Source: Hsuehochloa calcarea
Lineage: Eukaryota > Streptophyta > Magnoliopsida > Poales > Poaceae
Assembly: GCA_036346395.1 (NCBI GenBank)
Contig: CM070604.1
Span: 43,613,662 to 43,677,661, forward strand
Length of the DNA: 64,000 bases
Reading direction: 5' to 3'
Positions within the stretch are counted from its first letter, which is position 1, and each line of letters starts with the position of its first letter. The notes beneath the pieces were generated by a model. That model worked only from the letters and a program-made list of their open reading frames with translations. It did not search any database and was not told the origin of the DNA. The position numbers and the translations under genes were made by a program. This document shows, piece by piece, positions 1 through 15,223 of the stretch.

Positions 1-3000
1 AGTAGGAAGATTATACGGAAACAAGAATTCATCATCAGGTTTAATCAATGGAATAGAAATAAACAATTCTGAGAGATAAGGTAGTTATGACCAAACTGGC
101 TTATTACAATTCAACACAAGTCATAATTAACGACAGTAAAAGTCCTCAAAATGTTTGGTTTATGGTAGTGAGTGCATCGTGATGAACTACCCTCCACAAG
201 ATCATTCTTCCTTGTCAATTACCTAAATAAAACAACAAAGCAAGAATGAGCCAAAGACTCAGCAAGTAACTGTATGTAATAATCAAACATTCCATGAGCA
301 ATATATCACAATCATCATTTGAACATTTACTGGAAACAAATTTATGATTGGATGAAGTGGAATGATGCATTGAAGGAATTGGACATATTGCAGCATATAC
401 CGGGTATAGTGAGTGAATCACCCGTCGGTGTTCACTTAAAGTATTCGTATGAAGAATGTTTCATACGACTGTCCAACGTGACCCACATTGGAATGGTGGA
501 CTCACGTAACGTGGCCCACATTGGAATGGTTTGTCTGAATTTGGAAAGAATCAACACGCCAACACAGCACCATCTCAAATTGCAGAAAACACAAGTCAAC
601 GACACAAAACTCAAACGAGAATCAAGAAAACACATCATTATCCCACGAATCAACCTTTGCCACAGTGCCTCGCTTCTAGGAATAAAATTTCTCTCGAACC
701 TTGAAATTCGAATTCACTGACTACCACATGAGCTAAAACCTCTTAGTTAAACATCCTCAAATTATACTCAAACTGAATTAAATCATCCACCCATTGTGAA
801 GAGACTCTATGAAATCTACTGGATACTCTAGGTAATACAATCGATTTGATTGAAAGCGTCCATAACACCACAATAGTAGGCACCACGCAATCATATTATC
901 TTCAATTTCCAATAACAACAATTCAAGATCCTTAGCACGCACGGACATGTACTACATCAGAAGAGTTCTATCAAAGACCATTCATGGCTCAGGAAACTCT
1001 ATTATCCCACTTCCTCTACGCACAATCATCGTGTAACCAATGGTCTAGCATAACAATGCAAACCCAAACTTAACCTCCAAGATCTCTACCACAAATTTCG
1101 ATTATAACAAATAGGGAAATCAATGGATTGACTCTCCAACATTTTCCCCAATTCTAACATACTCACTCAATTGCATACTTAGAAATTTCTCGCCTAATCT
1201 CGCATCATTATCCAATTGCGTTGCTTTATAGAAGTAATCAAGGTTTCCATACTTTCGATAATCACCGACCATTCAATCATGAACTGAAGTTATGAAGTTT
1301 CACTATACCATAGGTTCTACTCAGTCGAAACACTATTCAGACTTACTTCGAAGTCCAACATTTCAGGTGAATCAATTTCCCTCCAAGGGATACAGATCAA
1401 AACCATTTCACATTCTACTACTCCTCCGATAACTTGATAGCAAAATATCATCGCTACGATTACTCATCCACCACCAAACAATTGCCAAACTTATCCTTTG
1501 CAAACACTTTGCAACCCAAAACTGTGATCCTTTCTCAAATGGAAGAGGCGAACAGAGATAAGTTTATTCACACAGAAAAACGTTGCTCATCACGGCGAAA
1601 GGTGAAACCAAAAGAAATATTCGATAAAGGTGATCTTGGAAAACGAAAACGAGTTCATAATTGGAAGCACACATCCTCAAAAGAGAATAGCAAATAACGG
1701 TATGACACGAAAGAAAGATATTACGCTTGAAACTCGCCATCTCTTGAGCGGAAAGAGCAACAAATTTAGGGCGCTTCAAATAACCACAAGATTTAATTAA
1801 GAATCGATAAGATCCTTCAACAGGCCAACTTGCTCAAAACAGTTCATCTACTTGGGAAACACGAGATCCAAATGTTCTCAGCCACAAAACTCGAAACATT
1901 TCCCTTTACAGATTTCACGGAAAACAAACGGATTAACCGTCTCGAAGGATCAACGAAAATATTCTTTTATTGCAACCTCACTTTGCGAACTCAAACCAAG
2001 GAGCCTTTCGGACTAAATCACACGAAATCTTTAAGAAACAATAGGTTAATCCAATTCCTCTAGTTACCCAAAATAATTTCAGTTACCAGTTGATTCACGA
2101 GCTCCAAGGTACCGTGAAAGCTAAACTTGAAATATTCTTATTTGAACGTTGCCACTAAAGGCGATCAATTTACTACAGGTATTAACATCAAGCCCATAAC
2201 AACACTTAGAAAACTTTTCTAAGACCCACGTGGAATGAATGGGTTGATTCCTTCTCGAAAGAAGAGCCAAATAGAAACGATCTTCACCAACTGAAAAATC
2301 ACTTACTACTCGCAAGGAACACAGAACTCAGGGGAAAACCAATTAGGCAACGAACTCAGAAAACATATGGGAAGTCCACAGTTGAAAACATAGGCCTCAC
2401 AAAAATAGAATATCCGACCTTAACCGTCAGGAACAAACGGGTATTCAAGATCATAACCCCCGCATCATGGAAGAACTATTATAATTTTTCAACATATCGC
2501 TTTACTCGACAAACTATGTTTACCACAAAGAACTTGAGTTCCCCAAAAGAGCATGAACACAAAACTGAGAATTTGATCATTTTAGAAATAACAAGAAAGG
2601 TGATCAAACTTCTTTCTCTATAAAAGAATCAACATTAATGAACATTTCATTAAGAGCAATAACATACGTTCCTGATAACAATCAATTTACATTACTATCA
2701 TATCAATAAACCTTTTAAAGGAAACACGACAAAGTGTGTCTTAGAAATCTCCAGCATTAAATGAGAGTGTAATAACAACTTATTCTAGAAAAGAAACGTG
2801 GTGTGAAATACACAAAGCTTAAACAAACCTCTCACACAACACCACAAAACCTTAGAAAAAGGTATCGACAATTTTTTTTTTAAAGAGAGGTTCTAAACTC
2901 CAACACTCCAACTACTCCAAAAGAAACGAGCAGAGTCAAAACCTTCTTCAATGAACTTTGTAAAAGATGATTCCCATTCTCCAAAATACCAAATGGTGAA

Positions 3001-5013
3001 CCAGGTCACCTTAATCAACAGGAGAGATAGGACCATCATATACAAAATATATGATCTTGCCGATAACAACGTTTACCAGTAGTAAAGAGAGTTCAACAGT
3101 CAAAAGACAAGAGATTATTTTGAAAAACAAATAGGGACCAATAGAAACCCGTAGCCCACAACTTTGTTTGAGTACAACCTCCAACTTAAACACAACACAT
3201 CACCACAAATGGGTTTTAACACTATTCTTCAGAAAAGAGATGCATTATACTTCAACAAATGTAATGATCCAATAGAAATAAGTAGAGCCAAAGCTTTCTC
3301 GATTTAACGGACTTGCAATGTAAAACTCTCATTATACAACTATCAAACGAGTAAATGAATCGCTCTTCTCTAAGGAGAAAGAAGGAACAATCATGAATTT
3401 TTTTTAATATTACTCATTGACGAAGATCACCAGTAGTAAAAACAAATTAACGGTCGAAAAACAATAATGGTTTCAGAATACCATTAAAGGCTCATTGAAA
3501 TTCATCAACTACCAGGAACCATGAACCCAAAAGAAATTCATCCACCACCACCGGACAAGAATTTGTCAAAATTCAGAATTCAAGGAAGAGAACGACTTTC
3601 TAAAGTAATCTACAAGAAATATGCAAGGCCAATGCACACTTAATAAAGAACTTTGCAAAAGAAATCTTCCAACGCTCAAACTCCAAGCGAACAAATAAGT
3701 TAAATTTTCCAACAGGTAAAGCATAACTTCCGTGAAAGATAAATCTTACAATTTAACTATGCTCACGCGAGCGATAATATCACAATAGTCGAAAGTACAA
3801 TAAGCTGCTTTCAAAGAACTATCGAAACTTCTGGAGCTTGCCCTCCTCATTATAACCCTCCTTTCAAAAGAAATTCACGAACTACAAGAAACTACAACCG
3901 AAAACCGGATACAAATTTGAGAACGACAACAACTTCAACAATGAGCTCGGGCTCAACACGTAACTATGGAACAAAGGGCGAGGTGCTAAATTTGTAAATG
4001 TCAAGCAAGAAAAGTCACTCGTTGTTACACCTTGAAACAATGCGGACCAAAAACTATAAGAAAACGCATCGGTTGACCCTTTTCGACTGCCGTCGCTAGG
4101 TGAGTAATCGAGTACCCCAATGCATGGAAATAATTAACCGCGTATCTCGCTTTGTTGTTTGCGATGTGGTTTGTCTTTCTACGATTGAATCCTAGAGTAG
4201 TCGTCGAACATTGAATACCTTCGATCAGTGTCCATCAATTTTATTAGGCTCCTAGTTTGTGCGTATTCATGCGAGAAATGAACTTTTCTGTTAAATTTCT
4301 ACGCTTAAAATATGCATCAATCCTTGTGGCATTGTGTACAACAACAATATAAATAATACTATTGTACACATAAAATTCGAGCTATTTTCACATCAAATTT
4401 GGAACTAGAGTTTACGTCGGTCGCCATCAAAGTAGAGCACTATATAGAAGAAGCTAGGCGTGAGATCACCGACCACCACAAGCTTGTACACGCCTTAATC
4501 GCGAGAACGCCTCCTGCACACACAACAAGAATACAAGCACGGCCGCTGTTGATTGGCCATGCGATTTGCATTCGCCTCGTGAGATTAACTTAATTGGATT
4601 GGTACACTAGATCTACTAAATTAAAGTAGAAAGATTTGCAACTCTATTTATTACTTATTGTACTACTTGGTGCGCTAACGCACAATAATATTGTGTTACA
4701 AAACCGTGCCATAGCACGCCAGGAGCAGACGAGCTACGTGGTGCCTGTCCGGGCTACGTGGGACCGGCGGAGGTGGTACCGTGGCACTAGGCCATGGATA
4801 CGGCTTGTTCGGGCACCAACGGCGTAGATGCGGCTTGTTTAGGCGCCAGGGGCGCGACACCGTCAACGTGGTGGCACGGCGCTCGTCCGGCCTACCGGGG
4901 AGCGGTGAAGATCACGTCCGCCCCCCCTAGGGGTCGGATTTAGACGCAGCGTGTCGACGGTCGGCGTGTAAGTTGTGCTATTTTTAGTATTACAGTGGTA
5001 AGAGCGCTGTTTT
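1..5013. repeat. Array copy 1 (5' truncated by window edge)
   Basis: First visible copy, lacking about 91 bp of its left end. It differs from copies 2 and 3 by small indels, for example TTCGAT at about 1619 where copies 2-4 have TTCTGAT. It carries the TTCTAAG version of the central region (near 2219), which breaks the long frame that is open in copies 3 and 5. Whether more copies lie to the left cannot be seen. Confidence 0.95.
475..530. repeat. Internal 23-bp direct repeat of the unit
   Basis: The sequence AACGTG(A/G)CCCACATTGG followed by AATGGT occurs at 475-497 and again at 508-530, separated by 10 bp. The pair is conserved in every copy (about 5579, 10687, 15785 and 20895). No function is evident. 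It is a useful landmark of the unit and could be a protein-binding or recombination site. Confidence 0.85.
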
Positions 5014-8000
5014 TGTAACACCCTGACTATAAGGAAGTCAAGATGTCACCTACAACCACTACTCTTTAGAAGAATAACATCAAATCACATGACCAGGTTA
5101 ATCAAGTAGGAAGATTATACGGAAACAAGAATTCATCATCAGGTTTAATCAATGGAATAGAAATAAACAATTCTGAGAGATAAGGTAGTTATGACCAAAC
5201 TGGCTTATTACAATTCAACACAAGTCATAATTAACGACAGTAAAAGTCCTCAAAATGTTTGGTTTATGGTAGTGAGTGCATCGTGATGAACTACCCTCCA
5301 CAAGATCATTCTTCCTTGTCAATTACCTAAATAAAACAACAAAGCAAGAATGAGCCAAAGACTCAGCAAGTAACTGTATGTAATAATCAAACATTCCATG
5401 AGCAATATATCACAATCATCATTTGAACATTTACTGGAAACAAATTTATGATTGGATGAAGTGGAATGATGCATTGAAGGAATTGGACATATTGCAGCAT
5501 ATACCGGTATAGTGAGTGAATCACCCGTCGGTGTTCACTTAAAGTATTCGTATGAAGAATGTTTCATACGACTGTCCAACGTGACCCACATTGGAATGGT
5601 GGACTCACGTAACGTGGCCCACATTGGAATGGTTTGTCTGAATTTGGAAAGAATCAACACGCCAACACAGCACCATCTCAAATTGCAGAAAACACAAGTC
5701 AACGACACAAAACTCAAACGAGAATCAAGAAAACACATCATTATCCCACGAATCAACCTTTGCCACAGTGCCTCGCTTCTAGGAATAAAATTTCTCTCGA
5801 ACCTTGAAATTCGAATTCACTGACTACCACATGAGCTAAAACCTCTTAGTTAAACATCCTCAAATTATACTCAAACTGAATTAAATCATCCACCCATTGT
5901 GAAGAGACTCTATGAAATCTACTGGATACTCTAGGTAATACAGAATCGATTTGATTGAAAGCGTCCATAACACCACAATAGTAGGCACCACGCAATCATA
6001 TTATCTTCAATTTCCAATAACAACAATTCAAGATCCTTAGCACGCACGGACATGTACTACATCAGAAGAGTTCTATCAAAGACCATTCATGGCTCAGGAA
6101 ACTCTATTATCCCACTTCCTCTACGCACAATCATCGTGTAACCAATGGTCTAGCATAACAATGCAAACCCAAACTTAACCTCCAAGATCTCTACCACAAA
6201 TTTCGATTATAACAAATAGGGAAATCAATGGATTGACTCTCCAACATTTTCCCCAATTCTAACATACTCACTCAATTGCATACTTAGAAATTTCTCGCCT
6301 AATCTCGCATCATTATCCAATTGCGTTGCTTTATAGAAGTAATCAAGGTTTCCATACTTTCGATAATCACCGACCATTCAATCATGAACTGAAGTTATGA
6401 AGTTTCACTATACCATAGGTTCTACTCAGTCGAAACACTATTCAGACTTACTTCGAAGTCCAACATTTCAGGTGAATCAATTTCCCTCCAAGGGATACAG
6501 ATCAAAACCATTTCACATTCTACTACTCCTCCGATAACTTGATAGCAAAATATCATCGCTACGATTACTCATCCACCACCAAACAATTGCCAAACTTATC
6601 CTTTGCAAACACTTTGCAACCCAAAACTGTGATCCTTTCTCAAATGGAAGAGGCGAACAGAGATAAGTTTATTCACACAGAAAAACGTTGCTCATCACGG
6701 CGAGCAGGAAACCAAAAGAAATATTCTGATAAAGGTGATCTTGGAAAACGAAAACTGAGTTCATAATTGGAAGCACACATCCCTCAAAAGAGAATAGCAA
6801 ATAACAGCCGACACGAAAGAAAGATATTACGTTTGAAACTCGCCATCTCTTGAGCGGAAAGAGCAACAAATTTAGGGACGCTTCAAATAACCACAAGATT
6901 TAATTAAGAATCGATAAGATCCTTCAACAGGCCAACTTGCTCGAAACAGTTCATCTACTTGGGAAACACGAGATCCAAATGTTCTCAGCCACAAAACTCG
7001 AAACATTTCCCTTTACAGGATTTCACGGAAAACAAACGGATTAACTTCGTCTCGAAGGGATCAACGAAAATATTCTTTTATTGCAACCTCACTTTGCGAA
7101 CTCAAACCAAGGAGCCTTTCGGACTAAATCACACGAAATCTTTAAGAAACAATAGGTTAATCCAATTCCTCTAGTTACCCAAAATAATTTCAGTTACGAG
7201 TTGATTCACGAGCTCCAAGGTACCGTGAAAGCTAAACTTGAAATATTCTTATTTGAACGTTGCCACTAAAGGCGATCAATTTACTACAGGTATTAACATC
7301 AAGCCCATAACAACACTTAGAAAACTTTTCTAAGACCCACGTGGAATGAATGGGTTGATTCCTTCTCGAAAGAAGAGCCAAATAGAAACGATCTTCACCA
7401 ACTGAAAAATCACTTACTACTCGCAAGGAACACAGAACTCAGGGGAAAACCAATTAGGCAACGAACTCAGAAAACATATGGGAAGTCCACAGTTGAAAAC
7501 ATAGGCCTCACAAAAATAGAATATCCGACCTTAACCGTCAGGAACAAACGGGTATTCAAGATCATAACCCCCGCATCATGGAAGAACTATTATAATTTTT
7601 CAACATATCGCTTTACTCGACAAACTATGTTTACCACAAAGAACTTGAGTTCCCCAAAAGAGCATGAACACAAAACTGAGAATTTGATCATTTTAGAAAT
7701 AACAAGAAAGGTGATCAAACTTCTTTCTCTATAAAAGAATCAACATTAATGAACATTTCATTAAGAGCAATAACATACGCCTCGATAACAATCAATTTAC
7801 ATTACTATCATATCAATAAACCTTTTAAAGGAAACACGACAAAGTGTGTCTTAGAAATCTCCAGCATTAAATGAGAGTGTAATAACAACTTATTCTAGAA
7901 AAGAAACGTGGTGTGAAATACACAAAGCTTAAACAAACCTCTCACACAACACCACAAAACCTTAGAAAAAGGTATCGACAATTTTTTTTTTAAAGAGAGG

Positions 8001-10122
8001 TTCTAAACTCCAACACTCCAACTACTCCAAAAGAAACGAGCAGAGTCAAAACCTTCTTCAATGAACTTTGTAAAAGATGATTCCCATTCTCCAAAATACC
8101 AAATGGTGAACCAGGTCACCTTAATCAACAGGAGAGATAGGACCATCATATACAAAATATATGATCTTGCCGATAACAACGTTTACCAGTAGTAAAGAGA
8201 GTTCAACAGTCAAAAGACAAGAGATTATTTTGAAAAACAAATAGGGACCAATAGAAACCCGTAGCCCACAACTTTGTTTGAGTACAACCTCCAACTTAAA
8301 CACAACACATCACCACAAATGGGTTTTAACACTATTCTTCAGAAAAGAGATGCATTATACTTCAACAAACAGAATGATCCAATAGAAATAAGTAGAGCCA
8401 AAGCTTTCTCGATTTAACGGACTTGCAACAGAAAACTCTCATTATACAACTATCAAACGAGTAAATGAATCGCTCTTCTCTAAGGAGAAAGAAGGAACAA
8501 TCATGAATTTTTTTTAATATTACTCATTGACGAAGATCACCAGTAGTAAAAACAAATTAACGGTCGAAAAACAATAATGGTTTCAGAATACCATTAAAGG
8601 CTCATTGAAATTCATCAACTACCAGGAACCATGAACCCAAAAGAAATTCATCCACCACCACCGGACAAGAATTTGTCAAAATTCAGAATTCAAGGAAGAG
8701 AACGACTTTCTAAAGTAATCTACAAGAAATATGCAAGGCCAATGCACACTTAATAAAGAACTTTGCAAAAGAAATCTTCCAACGCTCGAAACTCCAAGCG
8801 AACAAATAAGTTAAATTTTCCAACAGGGGTAAAGCATAACTTCCGTGAAAGATAAATCTTACAATTTAACTATGCTCACGCGGAGCAGTAATATCACAAT
8901 AGTCGAAAGTACAATAACTGTTTCAAAGAACTATCAGAAACTTACTGGAGCTTGCCCTCCTCATTATAACCCTCCTTTCAAAAGAAATTCACGAACTACA
9001 AGAAACTACAACCAGAAAACCAGATACAAATTTGAGAACGACAACAACTTCAACAATGAGCTCAGGCTCAACACAGAACTATGGAACAGTGGACGAGGTG
9101 CTAAATTTGTAAATGTCAAGCAAGAAAAGTCACTCTCGTTGTTACACCTTGAAACAGTGCCAGACCAAAAACTATAAGAAAACGCATCAGTTGTGACCCT
9201 TTTCTGACCTGCCGTCGCTAGGTGAGTAACTGAGTACCCCCAATGCATGGAAATAATTAACCGCGTATCTCGCTTTGTTGTTTGCGATGTGGTTTGTCTT
9301 TCTACGATTGAATCCTAGAGTAGTATGCAACATTGAATACCTTCGATACGTTGTCCATCAATTTTATTAGGCTCCTAGTTTGTCGCGTATTCATGCGAGA
9401 AATGAACTTTTCTGTTAAATTTCTACGCTTAAAATATGCATCAATCCTTGTGGCACTGTACAACAACAATATAAATAATACTATTGTACACATAAAATTC
9501 GAGCTATTTTCACATCAAATTTGGAACTAGAGTTTACGCTTACGCCATCAAAGTAGAGCACTATATAGAAGAAGCTAGGCGCAGATCGGTGACCGACCAC
9601 AAGCTTGTACACGCTTAATCGCGAACGCTCTCCCCGCACACACAACAATAATACAAGCACGGCCGCTTTGTTGATTGGCCATGCGATTTGCATTTGCCTG
9701 TGAGATTAACTTAATTGGATTGGTACACTAGATCTACTAAATTAAAGTAGAAAGATTTGCAACTCTATTTATTACTTATTGTACTACTTGGTGCGCTAAC
9801 GCACAATAATATTGTGTTACAAAACCGTGCCATAGCACGCCAGAGCGAGCGAGCTACGTGGTGCTGTCCGCCTCGTGGGACCGGCGGAGGTGGTACCGTG
9901 GCACTAGGCCATGGATACGGCTTGTTCGGGCACCAACGGCGTAGATGCGGCTTGTTTAGGCGCCAGGCGCGACACCGCCAACGTGGTGGCACGGCGCTCG
10001 TCCGCCTCTGGGAGCGGTGAAGATCACGTCCGCCCCCCCTAGGGGTCGGATTTAGACGCGTGTCGACGGTCGGCGTGTAAGTTGTGCTATTTTTAGTATT
10101 ACAGTGGTAAGAGCGCTGTTTT
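5014..10122. repeat. Array copy 2
   Basis: Complete unit of 5109 bp. It begins TGTAACACCCTGAC and ends ...AGTATTACA (10103), followed by the 19-bp spacer GTGGTAAGAGCGCTGTTTT. Near its right end it shares the reading CTTTTCTGACCTGCCG with copy 4, where copies 1, 3 and 5 read CTTTTCGACTGCCG. No gene is supported in it. Confidence 0.96.
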
Positions 10123-13100
10123 TGTAACACCCTGACTATAAGGAAGTCAAGATGTCACCTACAACCACTACTCTTTAGAAGAATAACATCAAATCACATG
10201 ACCAGTTAATCAAGTAGGAAGATTATACGAAACAAGAATTCATCATCGAGTTTAATCAATGGAATAGAAATAAACAATTACGAGAGATAAGGTAGTTATG
10301 ACCAAACGGCTTATTACAATTCAACACAAGTCATAATTAACGACAAGAAAAGTCCTCAAAATGTTTGGTTTATGGTAGTGAGTGCATCGTGATGAACTAC
10401 CCTCCACAAGATCATTCTTCCTTGTCAATTACCTAAATAAAACAACAAAGCAAGAATGAGCCAAAGACTCGACAAGTAATCAGTATGTAATAATCAAACA
10501 TTCCATGAGCAATATATCACAATCATCATTTGAACATTTATCGAAACAAATTTATGATTGGATGAAGTGGAATGATGCATTGAAGGAATTGGACATATTG
10601 CAAAAAGATATACTGGTATAGTGAGTGAATCACCGTCGGTGTTCACTTAAAGTATTCGTATGAAGAATGTTTCATACGACTGTCCAACGTGACCCACATT
10701 GGAATGGTGGACTCACGTAACGTGGCCCACATTGGAATGGTTTGTCTGAATTTGGAAAGAATCAACACGCCAACACAGCACCATCTCAAATTGCAGAAAA
10801 CACAAGTCAACGACACAAAACTCAAACGAGAATCAAGAAAACACATCATTATCCCACGAATCAACCTTTGCCACGATTGCCTCGCTTCTAGGAATAAAAT
10901 TTCTCTCGAACCTTGAAATTGAATTCATGACTACCACATGAGCTAAAACCTCTTAGTTAAACATCCTCAAATTATACTCAAACCGAATTAAATCATCCAC
11001 CCATTGTGAAGAGACTCTATGAAATCTACTGGATACTCTAGGTAATACAGAATCGATTTGATTGAAAGCGTCCATAACACCACAATAGTAGGCACCACGC
11101 AATCATATTATCTTCAATTTCCAATAACAACAATTCAAGATCCTTAGCACGCACGGACATGTACTACATCAGAAGAGTTCTATCAAAGACCATTCATGGC
11201 TCAGGAAACTCTATTATCCCACTTCCTCTACGCACAATCATCGTGTAACCAATGGTCTAGCATAACAATGCAAACCCAAACTTAACCTCCAAGATCTCTA
11301 CCACAAATTTCGATTATAACAAATAGGGAAATCAATGGATTGACTCTCCAACATTTTCCCCAATTCTAACATACTCACTCAATTGCATACTTAGAAATTT
11401 CTCGCCTAATCTCGCATCATTATCCAATTGCGTTGCTTTATAGAAGTAATCAAGGTTTCCATACTTTCGATAATCACCGACCATTCAATCATGAACTGAA
11501 GTTATGAAGTTTCACTATACCATAGGTTCTACTCAGTCGAAACACTATTCAGACTTACTTCGAAGTCCAACATTTCAGGTGAATCAATTTCCCTCCAAGG
11601 GATACAGATCAAAACCATTTCACATTCTACTACTCCTCCGATAACTTGATAGCAAAATATCATCGCTACGATTACTCATCCACCACCAAACAATTGCCAA
11701 ACTTATCCTTTGCAAACACTTTGCAACCCAAAACTGTGATCCTTTCTCAAATGGAAGAGGCGAACAGAGATAAGTTTATTCACACAGAAAAACGTTGCTC
11801 ATCACGGCGAGCAGGAAACCAAAAGAAATATTCTGATAAAGGTGATCTTGGAAAACGAAAACTGAGTTCATAATTGGAAGCACACATCCCTCAAAAGAGA
11901 ATAGCAAATAACAGCCGACACGAAAGAAAGATATTACGTTTGAAACTCGCCATCTCTTGAGCGGAAAGAGCAACAAATTTAGGGACGCTTCAAATAACCA
12001 CAAGATTTAATTAAGAATCGATAAGATCCTTCAACAGGCCAACTTGCTCGAAACAGTTCATCTACTTGGGAAACACGAGATCCAAATGTTCTCAGCCACA
12101 AAACTCGAAACATTTCCCTTTACAGGATTTCACGGAAAACAAACGGATTAACTTCGTCTCGAAGGGATCAACGAAAATATTCTTTTATTGCAACCTCACT
12201 TTGCGAACTCAAACCAAGGAGCCTTTCGGACTAAATCACACGAAATCTTTAAGAAACAATAGGTTAATCCAATTCCTCTAGTTACCCAAAATAATTTCAG
12301 TTACCAGTTGATTCACGAGCTCCAAGGTACCGTGAAAGCTAAACTTGAAATATTCTTATTTGAACGTTGCCACTAAAGGCGATCAATTTACTACAGGTAT
12401 TAACATCAAGCCCATAACAACACTTAGAAAACTTTTCGGAAGACCCACGTGGAATGAATGGGTTGATTCCTTCTCGAAAGAAGAGCCAAATAGAAACGAT
12501 CTTCACCAACTGAAAAATCACTTACTACTCGCAAGGAACACAGAACTCAGGGGAAAACCAATTAGGCAACGAACTCAGAAAACATATGGGAAGTCCACAG
12601 TTGAAAACATAGGCCTCACAAAAATAGAATATCCGACCTTAACCGTCAGGAACAAACGGGTATTCAAGATCATAACCCCCGCATCATGGAAGAACTATTA
12701 TAATTTTTCAACATATCGCTTTACTCGACAAACTATGTTTACCACAAAGAACTTGAGTTCCCCAAAAGAGCATGAACACAAAACTGAGAATTTGATCATT
12801 TTAGAAATAACAAGAAAGGTGATCAAACTTCTTTCTCTATAAAAGAATCAACATTAATGAACATTTCATTAAGAGCAATAACATACGTTCCTGATAACAA
12901 TCAATTTACATTACTATCATATCAATAAACCTTTTAAAGGAAACACGACAAAGTGTGTCTTAGAAATCTCCAACATTAAATGAGAGTGTAATAACAACTT
13001 ATTCTAGAAAAGAAACGTGGTGTGAAATACACAAAGCTTAAACAAACCTCTCACACAACACCACAAAACCTTAGAAAAGGTATCGACAATTTTTTTTAAA

Positions 13101-15223
13101 GAGAGGTTCTAAACTCCAACACTCCAACTACTCCAAAAGAAACGAGCGAGTCAAAACCTTCTTCAATGAACTTTGTAAAAGATGATTCCCATTCTCCAAA
13201 ATACCAAATGGTGAACCAGTCACCTTAATCAACAGGAGAGATAGGACCATCATATACAAAATATATGATCTTGCCGATAACAACGTTTACCAGTAGTAAA
13301 GAGAGTTCAACAGTCAAAAGACAAGAGATTATTTTGAAAAACAAATAGGGACCAATAGAAACCCGTAGCCCACAACTTTGTTTGAGTACAACCTCCAACT
13401 TAAACACAACACATCACCACAAATGGGTTTTAACACTATTCTTCAGAAAAGAGATGCATTATACTTCAACAAATGAATGATCCAATAGAAATAAGTAGAG
13501 CCAAAGCTTTCTCGATTTAACGGACTTGCAATAGAAAACTCTCATTATACAACTATCAAACGAGTAAATGAATCGCTCTTCTCTAAGGAGAAAGAAGGAA
13601 CAATCATGAATTTTTTTTAATATTACTCATTGACGAAGATCACCAGTAGTAAAAACAAATTAACGGTCGAAAAACAATAATGGTTTCAGAATACCATTAA
13701 AGGCTCATTGAAATTCATCAACTACCAGGAACCATGAACCCAAAAGAAATTCATCCACCACCACCGGACAAGAATTTGTCAAAATTCGTAATTCAAGGAA
13801 GAGAACGACTTTCTAAAGTAATCTACAAGAAATATGCAAGGCCAATGCACACTTAATAAAGAACTTTGCAAAAGAAATCTTCCAACGCTCGAAACTCCAA
13901 GCGAACAAATAAGTTAAATTTTCCAACAGGGGTAAAGCATAACTTCCGTGAAAGATAAATCTTACAATTTAACTATGCTCACGCGAGCGATAATATCACA
14001 ATAGTCGAAAGTACAATAAGCTGTTTCAAAGAACTATCAGAAACTTACTGGAGCTTGCCCTCCTCATTATAACCCTCCTTTCAAAAGAAATTCACGAACT
14101 ACAAGAAACTACAACCAGAAAACCAGATACAAATTTGAGAACGACAACAACTTCAACAATGAGCTCAGGCTCAACACGAACTATGGAGCAAAGGGCGAGG
14201 TGCTAAATTTGTAAATGTCAAGCAAGAAAAGTCACTCGTTGTTACACCTTGAAACAATGCGGACCAAAACTATAAGAAAACGATTGTGACCCTTTTCGAC
14301 TGCCGTCGCTAGGTGAGTAACCGAGTACCCCAATGCATGGAAATAATTAACCGCGTATCTCGCTTTGTTGTTTGCGATGTGGTTTGTCTTTCTACGATTG
14401 AATCCTAGAGTAGTCGTCGAACATTGAATACCTTCGATCGGTGTCCATCAATTTTATTAGGCTCCTAGTTTGCTGCGTATTCATGCGAGAAATGAACTTT
14501 TCTGTTAAATTTCTACGCTTAAAATATGCATTTGAATCCTTGTGGCAATTGTACAACAACAATATAAATAATACTATTGTACACATAAAATTCGAGCTAT
14601 TTTCACATCAAATTTGGAACTAGAGTTTACGTCGGTCGCCATCAAAGTAGAGCACTATATAGAAGAAGCTAGGCGTGATCGGTGACCACCACAAGCTTGT
14701 ACACGCCTTAATCGCGAACGCTCTCCTGCACACACAACAATAATACAAGCACGGCCGCTGTTGATTGGCCATGCGATTTGCATTCTTGCTCTGTGAGATT
14801 AACTTAATTGGATTGGTACACTAGATCTACTAAATTAAAGTAGAAAGATTTGCAACTCTATTTATTACTTATTGTACTACTTGGTGCGCTAACGCACAAT
14901 AATATTGTGTTACAAAACCGTGCCATAGCACGCCAGAGCGAGCGAGCTACGTGGTGCCTGTCCGGGCTACGTGGGACCGGCGGAGGTGGTACCGTGGCAC
15001 TAGGCCATGGATACGGCTTGTTCGGGCACCAACGGCGTAGATGCGGCTTGTTTAGGCGCCAGGGGCGCGACACCGTCAACGTGGTGGCACGGCGCTCGTC
15101 CGGCCTACCGGGGAGCGGTGAAGATCACGTCCGCCCCCCCTAGGGGTCGGATTTAGACGCGTGTCGACGGTCGGCGTGTAAGTTGTGCTATTTTTAGTAT
15201 TACAGTGGTAAGAGCGCTGTTTT
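10123..15223. repeat. Array copy 3
   Basis: Complete unit of 5101 bp. It has several small differences in its first 800 bp, such as ATCGAAAC where copies 1, 2 and 5 have ACTGGAAAC. The frame 12345-12842 is open for 165 codons here because TTCGGAAG replaces TTCTAAG. That frame has no ATG at its start and no recognised domain, so it is not called as a gene. Confidence 0.96.

Noticed and set aside
5000..5030. tRNA-like text AGTGGTAAGAGCGCTGTTTTTGTAA at each unit junction
   Set aside because: It resembles a tRNA D-arm and anticodon stem, but there is no T-loop (GGTTCGAATCC) or acceptor stem pairing around it, so no tRNA gene is called.
12345..12842. 165-codon frame in array copies 3 and 5
   Set aside because: It starts at TTG, is broken in copies 1, 2 and 4 by TTCTAAG, and has no recognisable domain; the difference falls at a site prone to the copy-specific indels.
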